The notes under the pieces: model-generated
What the model saw: the letters and a program-made list of their open reading frames with translations, nothing else
Databases searched by the model: none
What the model was told of the DNA's origin: nothing
Shown here: one piece after another, positions 13,151 to 24,120 of the stretch
Position numbering within the stretch: position 1 is the first letter of the stretch
Layout: each line of letters opens with the position of its first letter
Position numbers and translations under genes: made by a program
Assembly: GCA_028386065.3 (NCBI GenBank)
Contig: JAKUCV010007779.1
Location: 83,040 to 147,039 of the forward strand
Direction of reading: 5' to 3'
From: Turnera subulata
Taxonomy: Eukaryota > Streptophyta > Magnoliopsida > Malpighiales > Passifloraceae
Length of the DNA stretch: 64,000 bases

Positions 13151-14816
13151 TTCTTGTTCCCTTTTTCGGCTTTGTTGATCAAACCAAGGACCCTAGTGGT
13201 TTGAAAATGAAAGTTAACCGAGCAGAAACAAGCTCTGGGGAGTAGTATTGCTATGGAAAGATTTCAAGCTACAAATCTTATATATAGATGAAACTAATAA
13301 GGTTAATCAATGTGAGCATTCTTTTACTATACTCTGGTACAAGCAAAATGACCAACCTCCTCCCGCAAATGTAAAATTAATGAGTATCTGATTTTGATAT
13401 CCTATGCTCATCAGAGTTAGATCCTTTACCAAAATTTTGCTCAAAACAGTGTTTTTTCTTACAAATTCTCTGTTGTGTAGATATGGTGAAAATATACCAT
13501 AATTAGATGGCGATTTGTCTTACTTTTCCCAGATTCTTCTGGTACTCCCTAAATAAGGTAGGATATATAATATCTACACCTTTAAGTGGGTAAAATAAGA
13601 ATCCATCAGTAGTTTTTCTATTGTCATTGAATGAAATTCGACTCCATCCACATATTCAAAAAGTGAGTAAAAAAGCGAAGACTAAATGTGGAGGATGGAT
13701 CTGGGTTCGGGATTCTATTCTCATTAGAGTTAGGTCTTCAAAAAATTGTTTTTAAGATTATCTATCGATAGCTTGTTTATGCACTTTTACCAAATCTTTT
13801 CTGTTCTTAACAAATTATCTGTTATGTATCGTGTAAAGCTTCCATACTTAAGATGGGCGAGAGAAGTTGGACCATAATTTATGCAACCCTACCTATAGCC
13901 TCTTGGTACAAGTTAATTAATTCGGGAACCTCCTCCTAATCTAAACTTTTTCCAAAAATAAACAAAGTTTTCCTTAAAAAAAACCCCCCAAAAAGGTTTC
14001 CTTTATGGTATCCAAACCCAATTCAAGTACTAATGTTGCTTATCATGATCGAATTGATATTAATATGTTGTTTTATTGTGGTTTCTAGCTATATGCCATA
14101 GATTGCAAATCTGAAATATGAAAAACATAATTTTAGGATATTTCAGAAATTTTCCTAATCTATGAGGAACACTTTGTGGGGTAAAAAGAAAAAACTCGGC
14201 GCTACAATTCCTAGATAGAGTTTGGGTTAAGGATAAAGGCCAAAGTTAATCAGGGCCTAGATAAGGGATGGCTTATCCTACTCTATTCCCTAATAGGAAC
14301 GTGTCAAGCAAATAATAAGTAGCTGATACATAAAATAGTATATTTCATGGGCCACGATGATATAAAATAGTATATCATATCAGAATAGAGATTTAGGAAT
14401 TTTTTTTTGGAAACAATCCGATTTTAAAGAGGTGAGAATCCACAAGATTCTGGGAAAGAGAAGTGAAACGACTAGAATTAATCCTATCAGCCGAACCTTG
14501 GGTGATAATCTAAAACCTAGATGGGATTTGGATCCTGGTTTTGGGTTTTATACTCTCAACACTCTCAGTGCTTTTTAATTCAAGAGGTATGGGGATTTGA
14601 ACACGGTTGGGACATAATGGTTCCATGAACATGTTAAGTGACCACCTCAATCAAAACTTAAGCTGAGGCTTAGGTCTTAGGACTGGTTATGGATTTTATA
14701 CGTACGCTAACACATGCATTCTTGTTTTCTTCTTCCTCTTGCTTTTTTCCCTTTGAAAGAATGGAATTACGAGACTTCTGCATTACATGATCTATATTTA
14801 CATTTGTTCTTTTTAT
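13151..14816. other. Intergenic region between transporter genes 2 and 3
   Basis: AT-rich spacer with the promoter of gene 2 at its left end and the 3' flank of gene 3 at its right end. No coding frame with recognisable content, no terminal repeats and no tRNA was seen. Confidence 0.5.
13278..13287 (-). promoter_or_regulatory. Putative TATA box of the second transporter gene
   Basis: CTATATATAA-type tract about 130 bp upstream of the start codon at 13150, in the same place as in the two sister genes. Inference from position and motif only. Confidence 0.4.
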
Positions 14817-16036
14817 TTACAATTCTGGTTCTGCATCAAGAGCAAATGATTCTTGTATTTCTTCTAGTGTTCTTCCCTTGGTCTCCGGCACCAGCTTCCA
14901 AATAAACACAACAGTCAAAGCAGAGATGACAAAGAAGATGAAAAATGTACCTGCAATTAATTGCATATTCATTGCTCAGAATCTTAGTATGAAAATATAT
15001 TCCTGGCAAATATACGTTCTTGTAGTGATCAGAAAGAGATCGATGCACCTGAACAGCTCCATTCCATCATAAAATGGAAAGCATAGGTGACAAGCCAAGA
15101 CCCTGACCAATTCACTAACGTCACCAAACTTCCAGCTGAAGCTTTAACATTTAAAGGAAATATCTGCAATGCCACATTGTAAATTCAGTCAAATGATAGA
15201 AATTTTGTTGGTTTCGGAGGGATATGAAGCCCGAGTCGAACAGCGAAATTTACCTCGGACATTATAGTCCATGGTATTCCTGCCATGCCAAAGGTGAAAA
15301 CTGGACCATACGCCTGGTCATCAATGAACATGTGTTATCCATTTCTCTGTTAAATTTCTACCACTGATAGAACATCCACAGGAAGAAAAATGAAAGAGTT
15401 GGGATGCATGCATTTTGGGTATTTTCTTACCATTATGCCAATAAAAGCAAGAGCAGGGGTAAGCCCCGGCAGATATATTGTAGCTTCTGCATAATATGGA
15501 TAAGGGGAAGTTAAACAGTAATTAGGCCAGAGCTATTAATATGCATACATTGGAGAATATATATAGTAGAGACTTAGGCTTGATTGAACCTGTAAGTAAA
15601 ATGATAGTCCCACAAGAAAGCAACATAGGCATGTTCCACAGGCAGAAACCTGCAAAATTTTATTCTTTCGTTGTTAATAAATGATGATTAAATAATTAAA
15701 AACTTATGAATCCATTAAAAACTAATGAATCATCAAATAATGATGATTTTTTTTTAAAAAAAACTAACCAGAAGTAGTGGACGTCTTCCACATGAATCCA
15801 TTAAGTATGAATTCACTGCACTTACAGGAACCTGTGAAGAGAAAAAAAAAATGAATGAAGAAAAGGTCTAACTTTTAAGAACTAATGAACTAGAGATATA
15901 TTACCACGAGTAAGGCCATTATTGAAGTCCCAGCACTGCTCGAAACATCTGACAAAAAATTTGTCCTCATACTTGTTAAGTTTTGAAGATATTAATTACT
16001 AGGAGAAGAAATATGTACATGAGGTTTTCTGGTCTT

Positions 16037-16436
16037 ACTAGCTTTTTCAAAAATGCTACTAGCATAGAATGACATTGCACTGCACCCTGAAAGTTGTTGC
16101 AGCAACATTAGCCCAACTCCAACCTGGACAGATTATAAACTTTAAGTCATATTAAATCCAGATCATTTATGGAATGGAAAAAGAAAAAAAAAATTATTCT
16201 TAATTTGCAAGACTCACAATGACTGGATATAGATATACTAGCTTTTTCAAAAATGCTACTAGCATAGAATGACATTGCACTGCACCCTGAAAGTTGTTGC
16301 AGCAACATTAGCCCAACTCCAACCTGGACAGATTATAAACTTTAAGTCATATTAAATCCAGATCATTTATGGAATGGAAAAAGAAAAAAAAAATTATTCT
16401 TAATTTGCAAGACTCACAATGACTGGATATAGATGT
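16037..16436. repeat. 200-bp tandem duplication inside transporter gene 3
   Basis: Two apparently identical 200-bp units, 16037-16236 and 16237-16436, each with exon 11, intron 10 and the end of exon 10. The right unit runs on into complete exon 10; the left one ends inside it. The left unit keeps the natural exon 11 donor (GTAAGA). The right one gets a new GTATAT donor from the junction. Confidence 0.93.
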
Positions 16437-17053
16437 TTCCTCTGCAGCAAATCCGAAAACCTTTCCTGTGGCTGCTGTTTTGAGGCTTTCAATGTCTCCT
16501 GCAAAACAAGTACCCAAAATTAAACAAGTTTAAGAAATATACATATTATTCCTTTGCTTGAGGCAAAGTATTGAAAAATTTACCATTATCTCTGCCACTT
16601 CATGAGATATGTCTGTATTGTGCCCCCTGAGGCGTTGGAGTGCATCTTCGAACTCTTTTTCTTTTGCCAGCTTTTGCCTGCAGATACCACTTTTTATCAT
16701 TAATTTTTGCATAGGAACAATTCCGTCCAAGTTTCTATATGTTTATTTATGTTTTTCCTTTTGTATGTTTTGGGGGTGAATATGACAGGCAATACAGCGC
16801 AAAGATTTTAATTGGAGAAGGAAAATTATACATTCACTTTCTTAGAAAATCTTGATTTGGGCTCACCAGCCATCTGGGAGACTCGGGAATGAAAAATAGG
16901 CCTATAAATTGCACAAGGAATGGGATGCAACCTGAAAATTGTCAAGGTAGGGAATTAAACAAACATAAGTTAAAAAAAAAAAAATTACAGAATGGTATAC
17001 ATTCAACAAAATTAAGAACTACAAAACGCAATAAAAAGAATTACCTACTACGT
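16237..17053. repeat. Proximal copy of the exon 8-11 duplication
   Basis: About 820 bp nearly identical to 18134-18956, containing exons 11, 10, 9 and 8 (minus strand) and ending 7 bp into exon 7. Differences are few single bases, run lengths and a short indel, so the duplication is recent. It is separated from the distal copy by transposon filler. Confidence 0.92.
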
Positions 17054-17932
17054 TGGAACGCCACTTCATCCAGGGACCATGAGAGAGAGACACAGGTCAC
17101 GTTCTAGAGTGAGAGACTCTGACAATCCCCTGCCCAAGAACTGTCATGACGATGCCATTCCAAGGTCCACTAACTCCGATCAGGAGTCCGACGACTCGGA
17201 TGAAGCGAATGAGAAGGCAGAGGAGCTTAGTTTTATGAGGAAAGGGAGGATTAAAGCTTCGCGCCCTCTTCTGGCCTCCACTCCTGCTGAAGCCCCATAC
17301 CCAACCTTGCTCCCCACACCAGACAACACTCCACCCACTATCCAGGCCACCTCCCAAATACACCCTCAATTACTTGTTAACACCTCCACACCACCACTTA
17401 CCCCTCAATCTGACCTAACCAGGACCCCCCCACCTCCCCCAAACCCCAACCCCGTTACTACTGGCAATGAAAAGGTAGACATCCACTCACCTCAAGATAC
17501 CCCAATGAAAGCTCACGCCCAGTCCCTCGCAGAGGAACCTACCTCCGATTCGAAGCCAAGTTACAAAGACAAGCTGGCTTTGGGTTCTGGTACAGACCTT
17601 TCTCAAGACCCATGGGAGGAGGAGGGGGAGGTAGAGTATGAGGAAGGGGACGTGTACATCTGTGACAAGGATGGCATCCAAGTTGTGGAACTTACCGACT
17701 CATTCAAAGCCAGATTGGACAAGCCGTGGGAGAAAGCCATTGTTGTTAAGCTTCTCGGTCGCCCAATTGGCTTTAGAGCTCTGCAAATCAAAATCCAATC
17801 CTTATGGAAGCCGCAAGGTGCGTATAAAATTATCGATCTTGACAATAATTATTTTATTGTTAGATTCTGGGATGAGAAAGATTTTATGCACGCTCTTGTG
17901 GATGGACCTTGGATGATTTTCGGCCATGTACT
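17054..17932 (+). mobile_element. LINE ORF1 fragment with DUF4283 domain, inserted in gene 3
   Basis: An open frame 17079-17975 (298 residues), antisense to the transporter. Residues 1-30 are rich in Arg and Ser, 60-175 are Pro/Thr/Ser-rich, and about 190-285 form the DUF4283 domain typical of ORF1 or gag-like proteins of plant LINEs: LTDSFKARLDKPWEKAIVVK, IIDLDNNYFIVRFWDEKDF, DGPWMIFGHVLV. The true coding part stops at GHVLV, where the sequence passes directly into a piece of Copia LTR at 17933; the last 14 residues of the frame are therefore not original. The zinc knuckle that normally follows is missing. The piece shows no poly(A) tail and no target-site duplication of its own, so it looks like filler DNA at a repair junction. 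Confidence 0.7.
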
Positions 17933-18133
17933 TGTAAGTTTCCTAGAAGCTATTACGACATTCATAATGAGCTAGACATGCAGCGGAAGCTAGGAAACTA
18001 AACCAAGAACCACATGTGAGGCATATAAACCGCATAACAAAATTTCGTACCTTGTTCGGTTGAGGTCTTTCACCCAACTGCTGGAACAAATCATCTAGAC
18101 CAAGACGAAGCTGGAACGAATCAGTTAGAGCAT
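17933..18133 (-). mobile_element. Copia LTR 3'-end fragment inserted in gene 3
   Basis: On the minus strand this 200-bp piece matches the last 160 or so bases of the LTR of element G (60735-60894): CAGTTGGGTGA, CCTCAACCGAACAAGGTA, TTCCGCTGC and the LTR terminus CTTACA. It begins exactly at the LTR end (plus-strand TGTAAG at 17933) and breaks off inside the LTR at 18133. It is evidence that sequence from the B/G Copia family was used to fill the break in gene 3. Confidence 0.8.
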
Positions 18134-18956
18134 ACTAGCTTTTTCAAAAATGCTACTAGCATAGAATGACATTGCACTGCACCCTGAAAGTTGTTGCAGC
18201 AACATTAGCCCAACTCCAACCTGGACAGATTATAAACTTTAAGTCATATTAAATCCAGATCATTTATGGAATGGAAAAAGAAAAAAAAAATTATTCTTAA
18301 TTTGCAAGACTCACAATGACTGGATATAGATATTTCCTCTGCAGCAAATCCGAAAACCTTTCCTGTGGCTGCTGTTTTGAGGCTTTCAATGTCTCCTGCA
18401 AAACAAGTACCCAAAATTAAACAAGTTTAAGAAATATACATATTATTCCTTTGCTTGAGGCAAAGTATTGAAAAATTTACCATTATCTCTGCCACTTCAT
18501 GAGATATGTCTGTACTGTGCCCCCTGAGGCGTTGGAGTGCATCTTCGAACTCTTTTTTTTTTGCCAGCTTTGGCCTGCAGATACCACCTTTTATCATTAA
18601 TTTTTGCATATATAGGAACAATTACGTCCAAGTTTCTATACGTTTATTTATGTTTTTCCTTTTGTATGTTTTGGGGGTGAATATGACAGGCAATACAGCG
18701 CAAAGATTTTAATTGGAGAAGGAAAATTATACATTCACTTTCTTAGAAAATCTTGATTTGGGCTCACCAGCCATCTGGGAGACTCGGGAATGAAAAATAG
18801 GCCTATAAATTGCACAAGGAATGGGATGCAACCTGAAAATTGTCAAGGTAGGGAATTAAACAAACATAAGTTAAAAAAAAAAAATTACAGAATGAAGAAG
18901 TATACATTCAACAAAATTAAGAACTACAAAACGCAATAAAAAGAATTACCTACTAC
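18134..18956. repeat. Distal copy of the exon 8-11 duplication
   Basis: Same segment as 16237-17053. This copy remains joined to exon 7 and the upstream part of the gene, so it keeps the original intron 7. The exon 11 donor at its left end is changed to GTATGC by the junction with filler DNA. Confidence 0.92.
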
Positions 18957-20231
18957 AGCCAACCACCGCCAAGGAATCATATTTCCAGCGAAATATACAA
19001 ACGAGAATCCGCAGGTTGTTATCAACTGTATGGTTCAATAGAATTCCTCATCACCATTCTCCCGATGATTAATTAGTCTAATATAATAATAGTAAAAGAG
19101 TTTAATTTTATGCAATGGTTCAATTTGTTTACCTGATTAGCAGAAGAAAATGTTCCTCTAAGATTTTTCGGAGCTATCTCCGCAATATAAAGAGGTACCT
19201 AATTGTGAAGAAATGAACGTTTTTAGTACAAAGGCCAAGCATCCTATCCTATGGAAAAATATAATATTTTAGTTTTGTTATTTCTAGTTTTATTAATTTT
19301 TAAGTTCAAGGATGGACCAAAGTAACATTACCACATATGTGATGAGCCCAACTCCGAATCCAAGCGACAATCTTCCTACATACAAAGGCCATGCGTCCTA
19401 CAAAGGAATATCAATGGTGTTATTTTTAGACCCAAAGTCTTAAATGGGTTGACCTCATACCAAATGAAAATTAGCAGGTCAACCGGATAGGTATCTTATA
19501 TATTAATTTTTTAAAGTTTAATAAATAATAACTTATTTAATATTTAAAGCAAAAGCTACTAAGTTTATCCAACGATATTTTTATATATAGTTTAAAATAA
19601 TATTATATCACAATTTTATAATTTATAATTTTATTTAATATATATAAAAAATTAATTATATACCTATTTGCTAAGAAAAATAGACAAAATAAAATTTGTA
19701 GACCTGTTAGAATTAATAAGTCAACCCGTTGGTTAACCCTAACCCGACAATATTATAAAGCGGTTGACACGCACAACACGATTGTTAAATAGCTCATGTC
19801 GGGTTGAGAAATTAAAACCCGCTTACCTATTTAACCTGACACGAATCCGACATGTTAACACGAATTGCTAGATCAAGTTATTATACCAAAAGGTGTTGCT
19901 ATCCCAATTGGACTGACCCAGCTAGTCGGACCGTCATCTGGAGCCGAAGTTCAATTTTCACTTAGTTACCCAGTTAAGCAATCGATTCCAAACAAAGAAA
20001 CTAGTTGAACCGGCCGATAGTTAATCTGGTTGAACCTGTACAAAAAAAATCTGTATACCACCCTCATAATTGTATTATTTCTAAAAGAATATTATTTAAT
20101 GTTAAAATTTTACTTCAAGATTTTATTTCTTTCTTTATTTTGTACTTATCGGTAAATAATAATATATCATTATATATTTATTATCTATTAAATTCCTATT
20201 CTGCTGGTTCGTGGCCTTCTTTTTAGATTGG

Positions 20232-20526
20232 ACTAATCATATTTTTCTTGTGTTTGTGGTTTTGAACATTTTTTATCCTTATGTTACAAAATGAATATTT
20301 TCCATCCCTATGTTAAATTTTCGAGACATGTCCATTTTTCTCCGACTTGCACAGAAAATGCTGACGGGTCAAAAAAGTTTTGACACATCAGCATTTTCTG
20401 TGCGAAGATAAGAAGAAAATGAAAAATATATCGAAAAAATAAACACAAGATGAAAAATATCCATTTTTTTTGACAGAAGGATGCAAAATGTCCAAAACTA
20501 CATACAAAATGAAAAATATGATTAGT
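20232..20526. mobile_element. Fold-back MITE in intron 4 of transporter gene 3
   Basis: About 295 bp that is one long imperfect inverted repeat. The outer ends read ACTAATCATATTTTTC on each strand, and the centre is a tight hairpin with arms GCACAGAAAATGCTGA and TCAGCATTTTCTGTGC. The flanks carry a near-direct repeat TTTAGATTGG / TTTAGATTAG, compatible with a 9-10 bp target-site duplication of the Mutator type. It has no coding capacity. The surrounding intron (19398-20691) is enlarged and AT-rich compared with gene 2. Confidence 0.65.
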
Positions 20527-22112
20527 TTTTTTAGATTAGTTCCGGTTAGGCAAAAAGTCATGAAAACCATATGTAAGCAAAGAGTACTACAGATCCTTGT
20601 GCATGGAATGTGAACGTTTCCTAATATATTTGAAAAATAAGGAAAAAAAAGGGGACCAACTGTAGCTAGCTAGCCAGGAATTAATTATTACCTTTGCAAA
20701 TACTATAGCAAGCCACCCCAAAGTGCAGAATGCCTCAGAAATCCACATGGCCTGCCTTGTTAGAGGATGAATAAGTTAAAATTAGAGACAAGAGCACGTT
20801 GAGTTACCACAATGGGGGTTTCCAAAACAAGCGACTAGGTAGGGAACACATGTCGCAGACCAATGCTAGCCGCAATCCTCCCACAAAATGATGCACCAAT
20901 TACTCCTCCAATTGTCAGGATTGAACCAAATAATGAGTACTGCATGCCAGTAGAAAAAGAAAGAAAAACAGATAAGAAATTTAATGTCACAAGTACAAAC
21001 TTGCAACTTTGATTGGGATTCCCTGTCACATTTTCTATCCTCAAAGATATGGATTTAAAGAAAAAAAAATAAGGTCATTTTAAAGAGTTACTGACTTCAG
21101 CTGCAGAAAGGCCCAAATCTTTCATGATCCCAGATTCTGCAGGCGACGAGTATGCCACCTGCAACATGTATAGTTCAGAACACAGTATTAATATTATTTT
21201 GTTGTTTCATAAAAAAAAATAAAATATTATTTTGTTATTCAAAACTTCTGCAGAAGCTCGATCTCATGGTCTTCTGTAAACTAAAGCATAGTTTTTTGCC
21301 ACTAAATTCTAACAGATTAAGCATCATTAACTCACTCCATGTAAGTTTACAGTCCAGATATGTGAAACCAACTCAGACAAAACAAGTTGCATCTGTGCAT
21401 GACACACTGCAGATAAAACAACCAATTTCTTTAAAAGGTTTAATAACAAGACAATATTATGGATTTTAATTTTATGGTGTCGGAAATGTTAAAAGATGAT
21501 ATCTTAATACTGATAACTTGCTTTAGAAAAAAAAAAAAAAAACTCTCAAAGATACATAATAAGACCTTAAAACAGTTTCAGGAATCATCACCTAACAACC
21601 CGTTTGGTATGGACTGGATTGGATTCAATTCAGAAGTTGAATTCAAGATTGGTTTCAGTTTAGGTTATTCATATAGTACATTTTAAATGAAAAAAAGAAT
21701 TTAATTATGAAGAAGCAAAGTGGGAATCTACAACAGATCCCATCAAGTTTTTTCACCAACTTAGTTAATCAAAAGTTGAAAACCAAGGAGAAGGAACACA
21801 ACAGAGTTAAAAACAGTGAAATACAATAAGGAACGGGAGCTTATATATATATATTCTTACAGTACACTTTCTAAACATTGAACTGAACATAACTATATTG
21901 CATCATTCTTGTACTTGTGGTAAGATACATATGTTTGTGTGTATACTCACAGCACATCCATAGCAGAATGCACCACAAACAGCAACACAAGTGCTGTAGA
22001 CAACAGAGGCAGTAACCACTGAAGAATCACTTGAAATGGCAGAAAATTTATTATCTTTAACGAGCAGTGGTTTCGTGAGAAGAACTCCAGCTTCCAAGTT
22101 TTCTCCCTCCAT

Positions 22113-23080
22113 TTATCTGCTTTAATTGTATGGTTTATTTATTTCTTCTTTACCACACACAAGAAAGACCCTGGTGATGACTAGAAGAATGAGAAAAAAA
22201 TTGAGCAGAAAAAAGATAAGCTCTGGCGCGTTTTGGTTTACAAGTTTTGCTCATATATATGACCTTTCCTTCCCTGTGTAAAAGGGATAAAATATACATG
22301 AAGGGGATAGGGGCCAAGATGACTAGGAGATTACAGGAGAACAGTGAAATACACGCTAAGCAACAAGAGCTTGTTGGTCCCTGTTTATTAATTGGTAATT
22401 TGGCATCAAGCGCTCAATAATTTTGTTCTTTTGCTATCAGAGCAGTATGCCCTTAATTTACCCCAGAACAAAGCTGTAAAATGATTTTACCGTGTGAGTT
22501 GTAGTGTGTCGGCAATAGGGTTATTCAAATAAAGACATGCTAGGAATCAAACCATAATCACTTTGCAGATTGAGAAAGATAATGCTCTTTTCTTCCTACC
22601 CAACATCTAAGGCAGCAGCACTTGTATAGGTAATGCATCTCGGAATATAATTTCCAGTTAAAATCAGGAGGAAAGAACCAGCTAAAGTTTAATGTTTAGT
22701 CAGGAGGAAAGAACTGAACCAGCCATTATATATTGTGAAATGTACTTGAATACTAGGATCCATCTTTGTCGACTGTGAGATCACGTACCAAATTAATTCA
22801 TTTTTATGTTGGCAATACTGCTCTCGTTCGTGAATATGGCCAGCACAAATGTTAGAATGTGTTTTCTTGAAATATTATTTTTGGTACACAGGAATCCTAA
22901 CAACTATAGACCTGAAATGGAGGTCATGCCACTACATTACAAATGCTGTTGTCATGAAATATTATTATTGTTGCTATCACTATTTTTTTAACATAAAAAG
23001 AAATACACAGGAAGTGGATTGATCACCAACTACTGAAAGATTTGTGATATCTATAGCAATGGATAAAGTGTTCTTCTAAC
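22113..23080. other. Intergenic region upstream of transporter gene 3
   Basis: Promoter side of gene 3, then spacer up to the target-site duplication CTAAC (23076-23080) of element A. No gene-like frame is visible. Confidence 0.5.
22251..22260 (-). promoter_or_regulatory. Putative TATA box of the third transporter gene
   Basis: ATATATATGA tract about 140 bp upstream of the start codon at 22112, matching the location in the two sister genes. Inference only. Confidence 0.35.
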
Positions 23081-23560
23081 TGTTATAAAATTGGGGGATG
23101 AACTTCACTTCATGATGGAATAATACAAGCTTGATCAAGATAATAATACATCTTGATGAAAGTAATACAATTTTAATAGTAATAATACAACTTTGATAAT
23201 AATGATAATAGAGAATAATAAAATGTAGATGGAGGGAGGAAAAAAGAGAGGTGTATGGAAATGAGAAGAGAGTGAAGTTTATGGTAGGATGTATGTGTGT
23301 GTGTATGAAAATGAAGGGGGTACTTATAGGTAAAAATGGGAGGATAAAAACAAATAAGTTAAGTTGGATTATAAGAATTAATATCACATGGATTTAGGTA
23401 GTGAAGATGAAGAAAAAGAAGGTAGATAGGTAGGTAGAAGAAAAACCCATAGGAAAATTTGGTGTATGGTAAAGAATTTTGCCGGGGATAAATTTGAGTA
23501 CGGTAAAAATGAGTTTTACTGGATGGTAACAATGACATTCACCATAATTTATTTATAACA
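23081..23560 (-). repeat. Element A 3' LTR
   Basis: 480 bp, closely similar to 28160-28635. It is the 3' LTR because the polypurine tract adjoins it at 23561-23569. Confidence 0.93.
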
Positions 23561-23789
23561 CCCCCCCTTGAATATCATTGCACCTTAGATAGAATACGCT
23601 TAGGAAGAACTGCCTCATTAAAAACCTTACCAAGAAAAACCCAGTGGGATAAAAACTTGGTGAAGGAAAAATGAGTGCAGTGCGTATTCTACTTCGCCTG
23701 ATTTTGACATCCCTTGATATCTCCAACCCTCCATGAACCAATCCTCCTTATCAACTTTTCAAAACTTGTAGTAGGAACTGATTTTGTAA

Positions 23790-24120
23790 ATATATCAGCC
23801 AGATGTCATTTGAATGAATCTTTGATGTATCCTCCTTCCAATTGGGCAATGCAGTTAGCATTATTCTCATATATCGTCGTTGGAGCATCTTCCTCGTTGT
23901 CTAATTCACTTGAATCTTGAATATGTTGCATCATCGATTTTAGCCAAAATGTATTCTCTGCTGACTTCATGTATGGCCACAATTTCTGCATTATTTGAAG
24001 AGCTAGCAACGATACTTTGTTTTGTGGTTGCCATGATACCTCATGTCTTTGCCAGGGCTTTATGTGGATCAAATAGATGACCTGCATCTGCAAAACAAAC
24101 TGTACCCTCCTTGAATTCAC
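23790..24120 (-). pseudogene. Element A RNase H remnant
   Basis: Minus-strand frame with FWLKSMMQHIQDSSEL, PTTIYENNANCIAQLEGGYI and KDSFK, the end of the Copia RNase H domain where the substrate strand is gripped. The usual catalytic DAEY block just before it is altered, and the frame is broken on both sides. Confidence 0.75.

Larger units (their letters stand above)
14817..22112 (-). pseudogene. ERD6-like sugar transporter, rearranged and frameshifted
   Basis: Third member of the array. Start MEGENLEAGVLLTKPLL at 22112. Exons 1-7: 21951-22112, 21096-21158, 20850-20939, 20692-20751, 19332-19397, 19133-19198, 18950-19025. Exons 8-11 are present twice: 18768-18832, 18481-18567, 18315-18395, 18136-18220, and again 16867-16931, 16584-16670, 16418-16498, 16239-16323. 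Exon 11 occurs a third time at 16039-16123. Exons 12-18: 15905-15948, 15769-15831, 15590-15649, 15431-15486, 15254-15313, 15049-15163, 14817-14950. Exon 15 is 56 bp instead of 54: an extra TA in an ATATAT run shifts the frame to a TAA at 15433-15435, removing the last helices. In both copies of exon 9 the family's CAG acceptor would shift the frame; an AG seven bases further in restores it. Foreign DNA (17054-18133) separates the two exon blocks. A working product seems unlikely, though splicing could skip one block. Confidence 0.88.

Noticed and set aside
17054..18133. Insertion 17054-18133 as one transposon with an 820-bp target duplication
   Set aside because: No known element makes such long duplications, the insert has no terminal repeats, and it is a chimera of LINE and LTR pieces.
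23076..23387. Open frames in both LTRs of element A (103 and 110 codons)
   Set aside because: They lie wholly in the LTR, are rich in Ile/Phe/Leu from AT bias, and are duplicated only because the LTR is.
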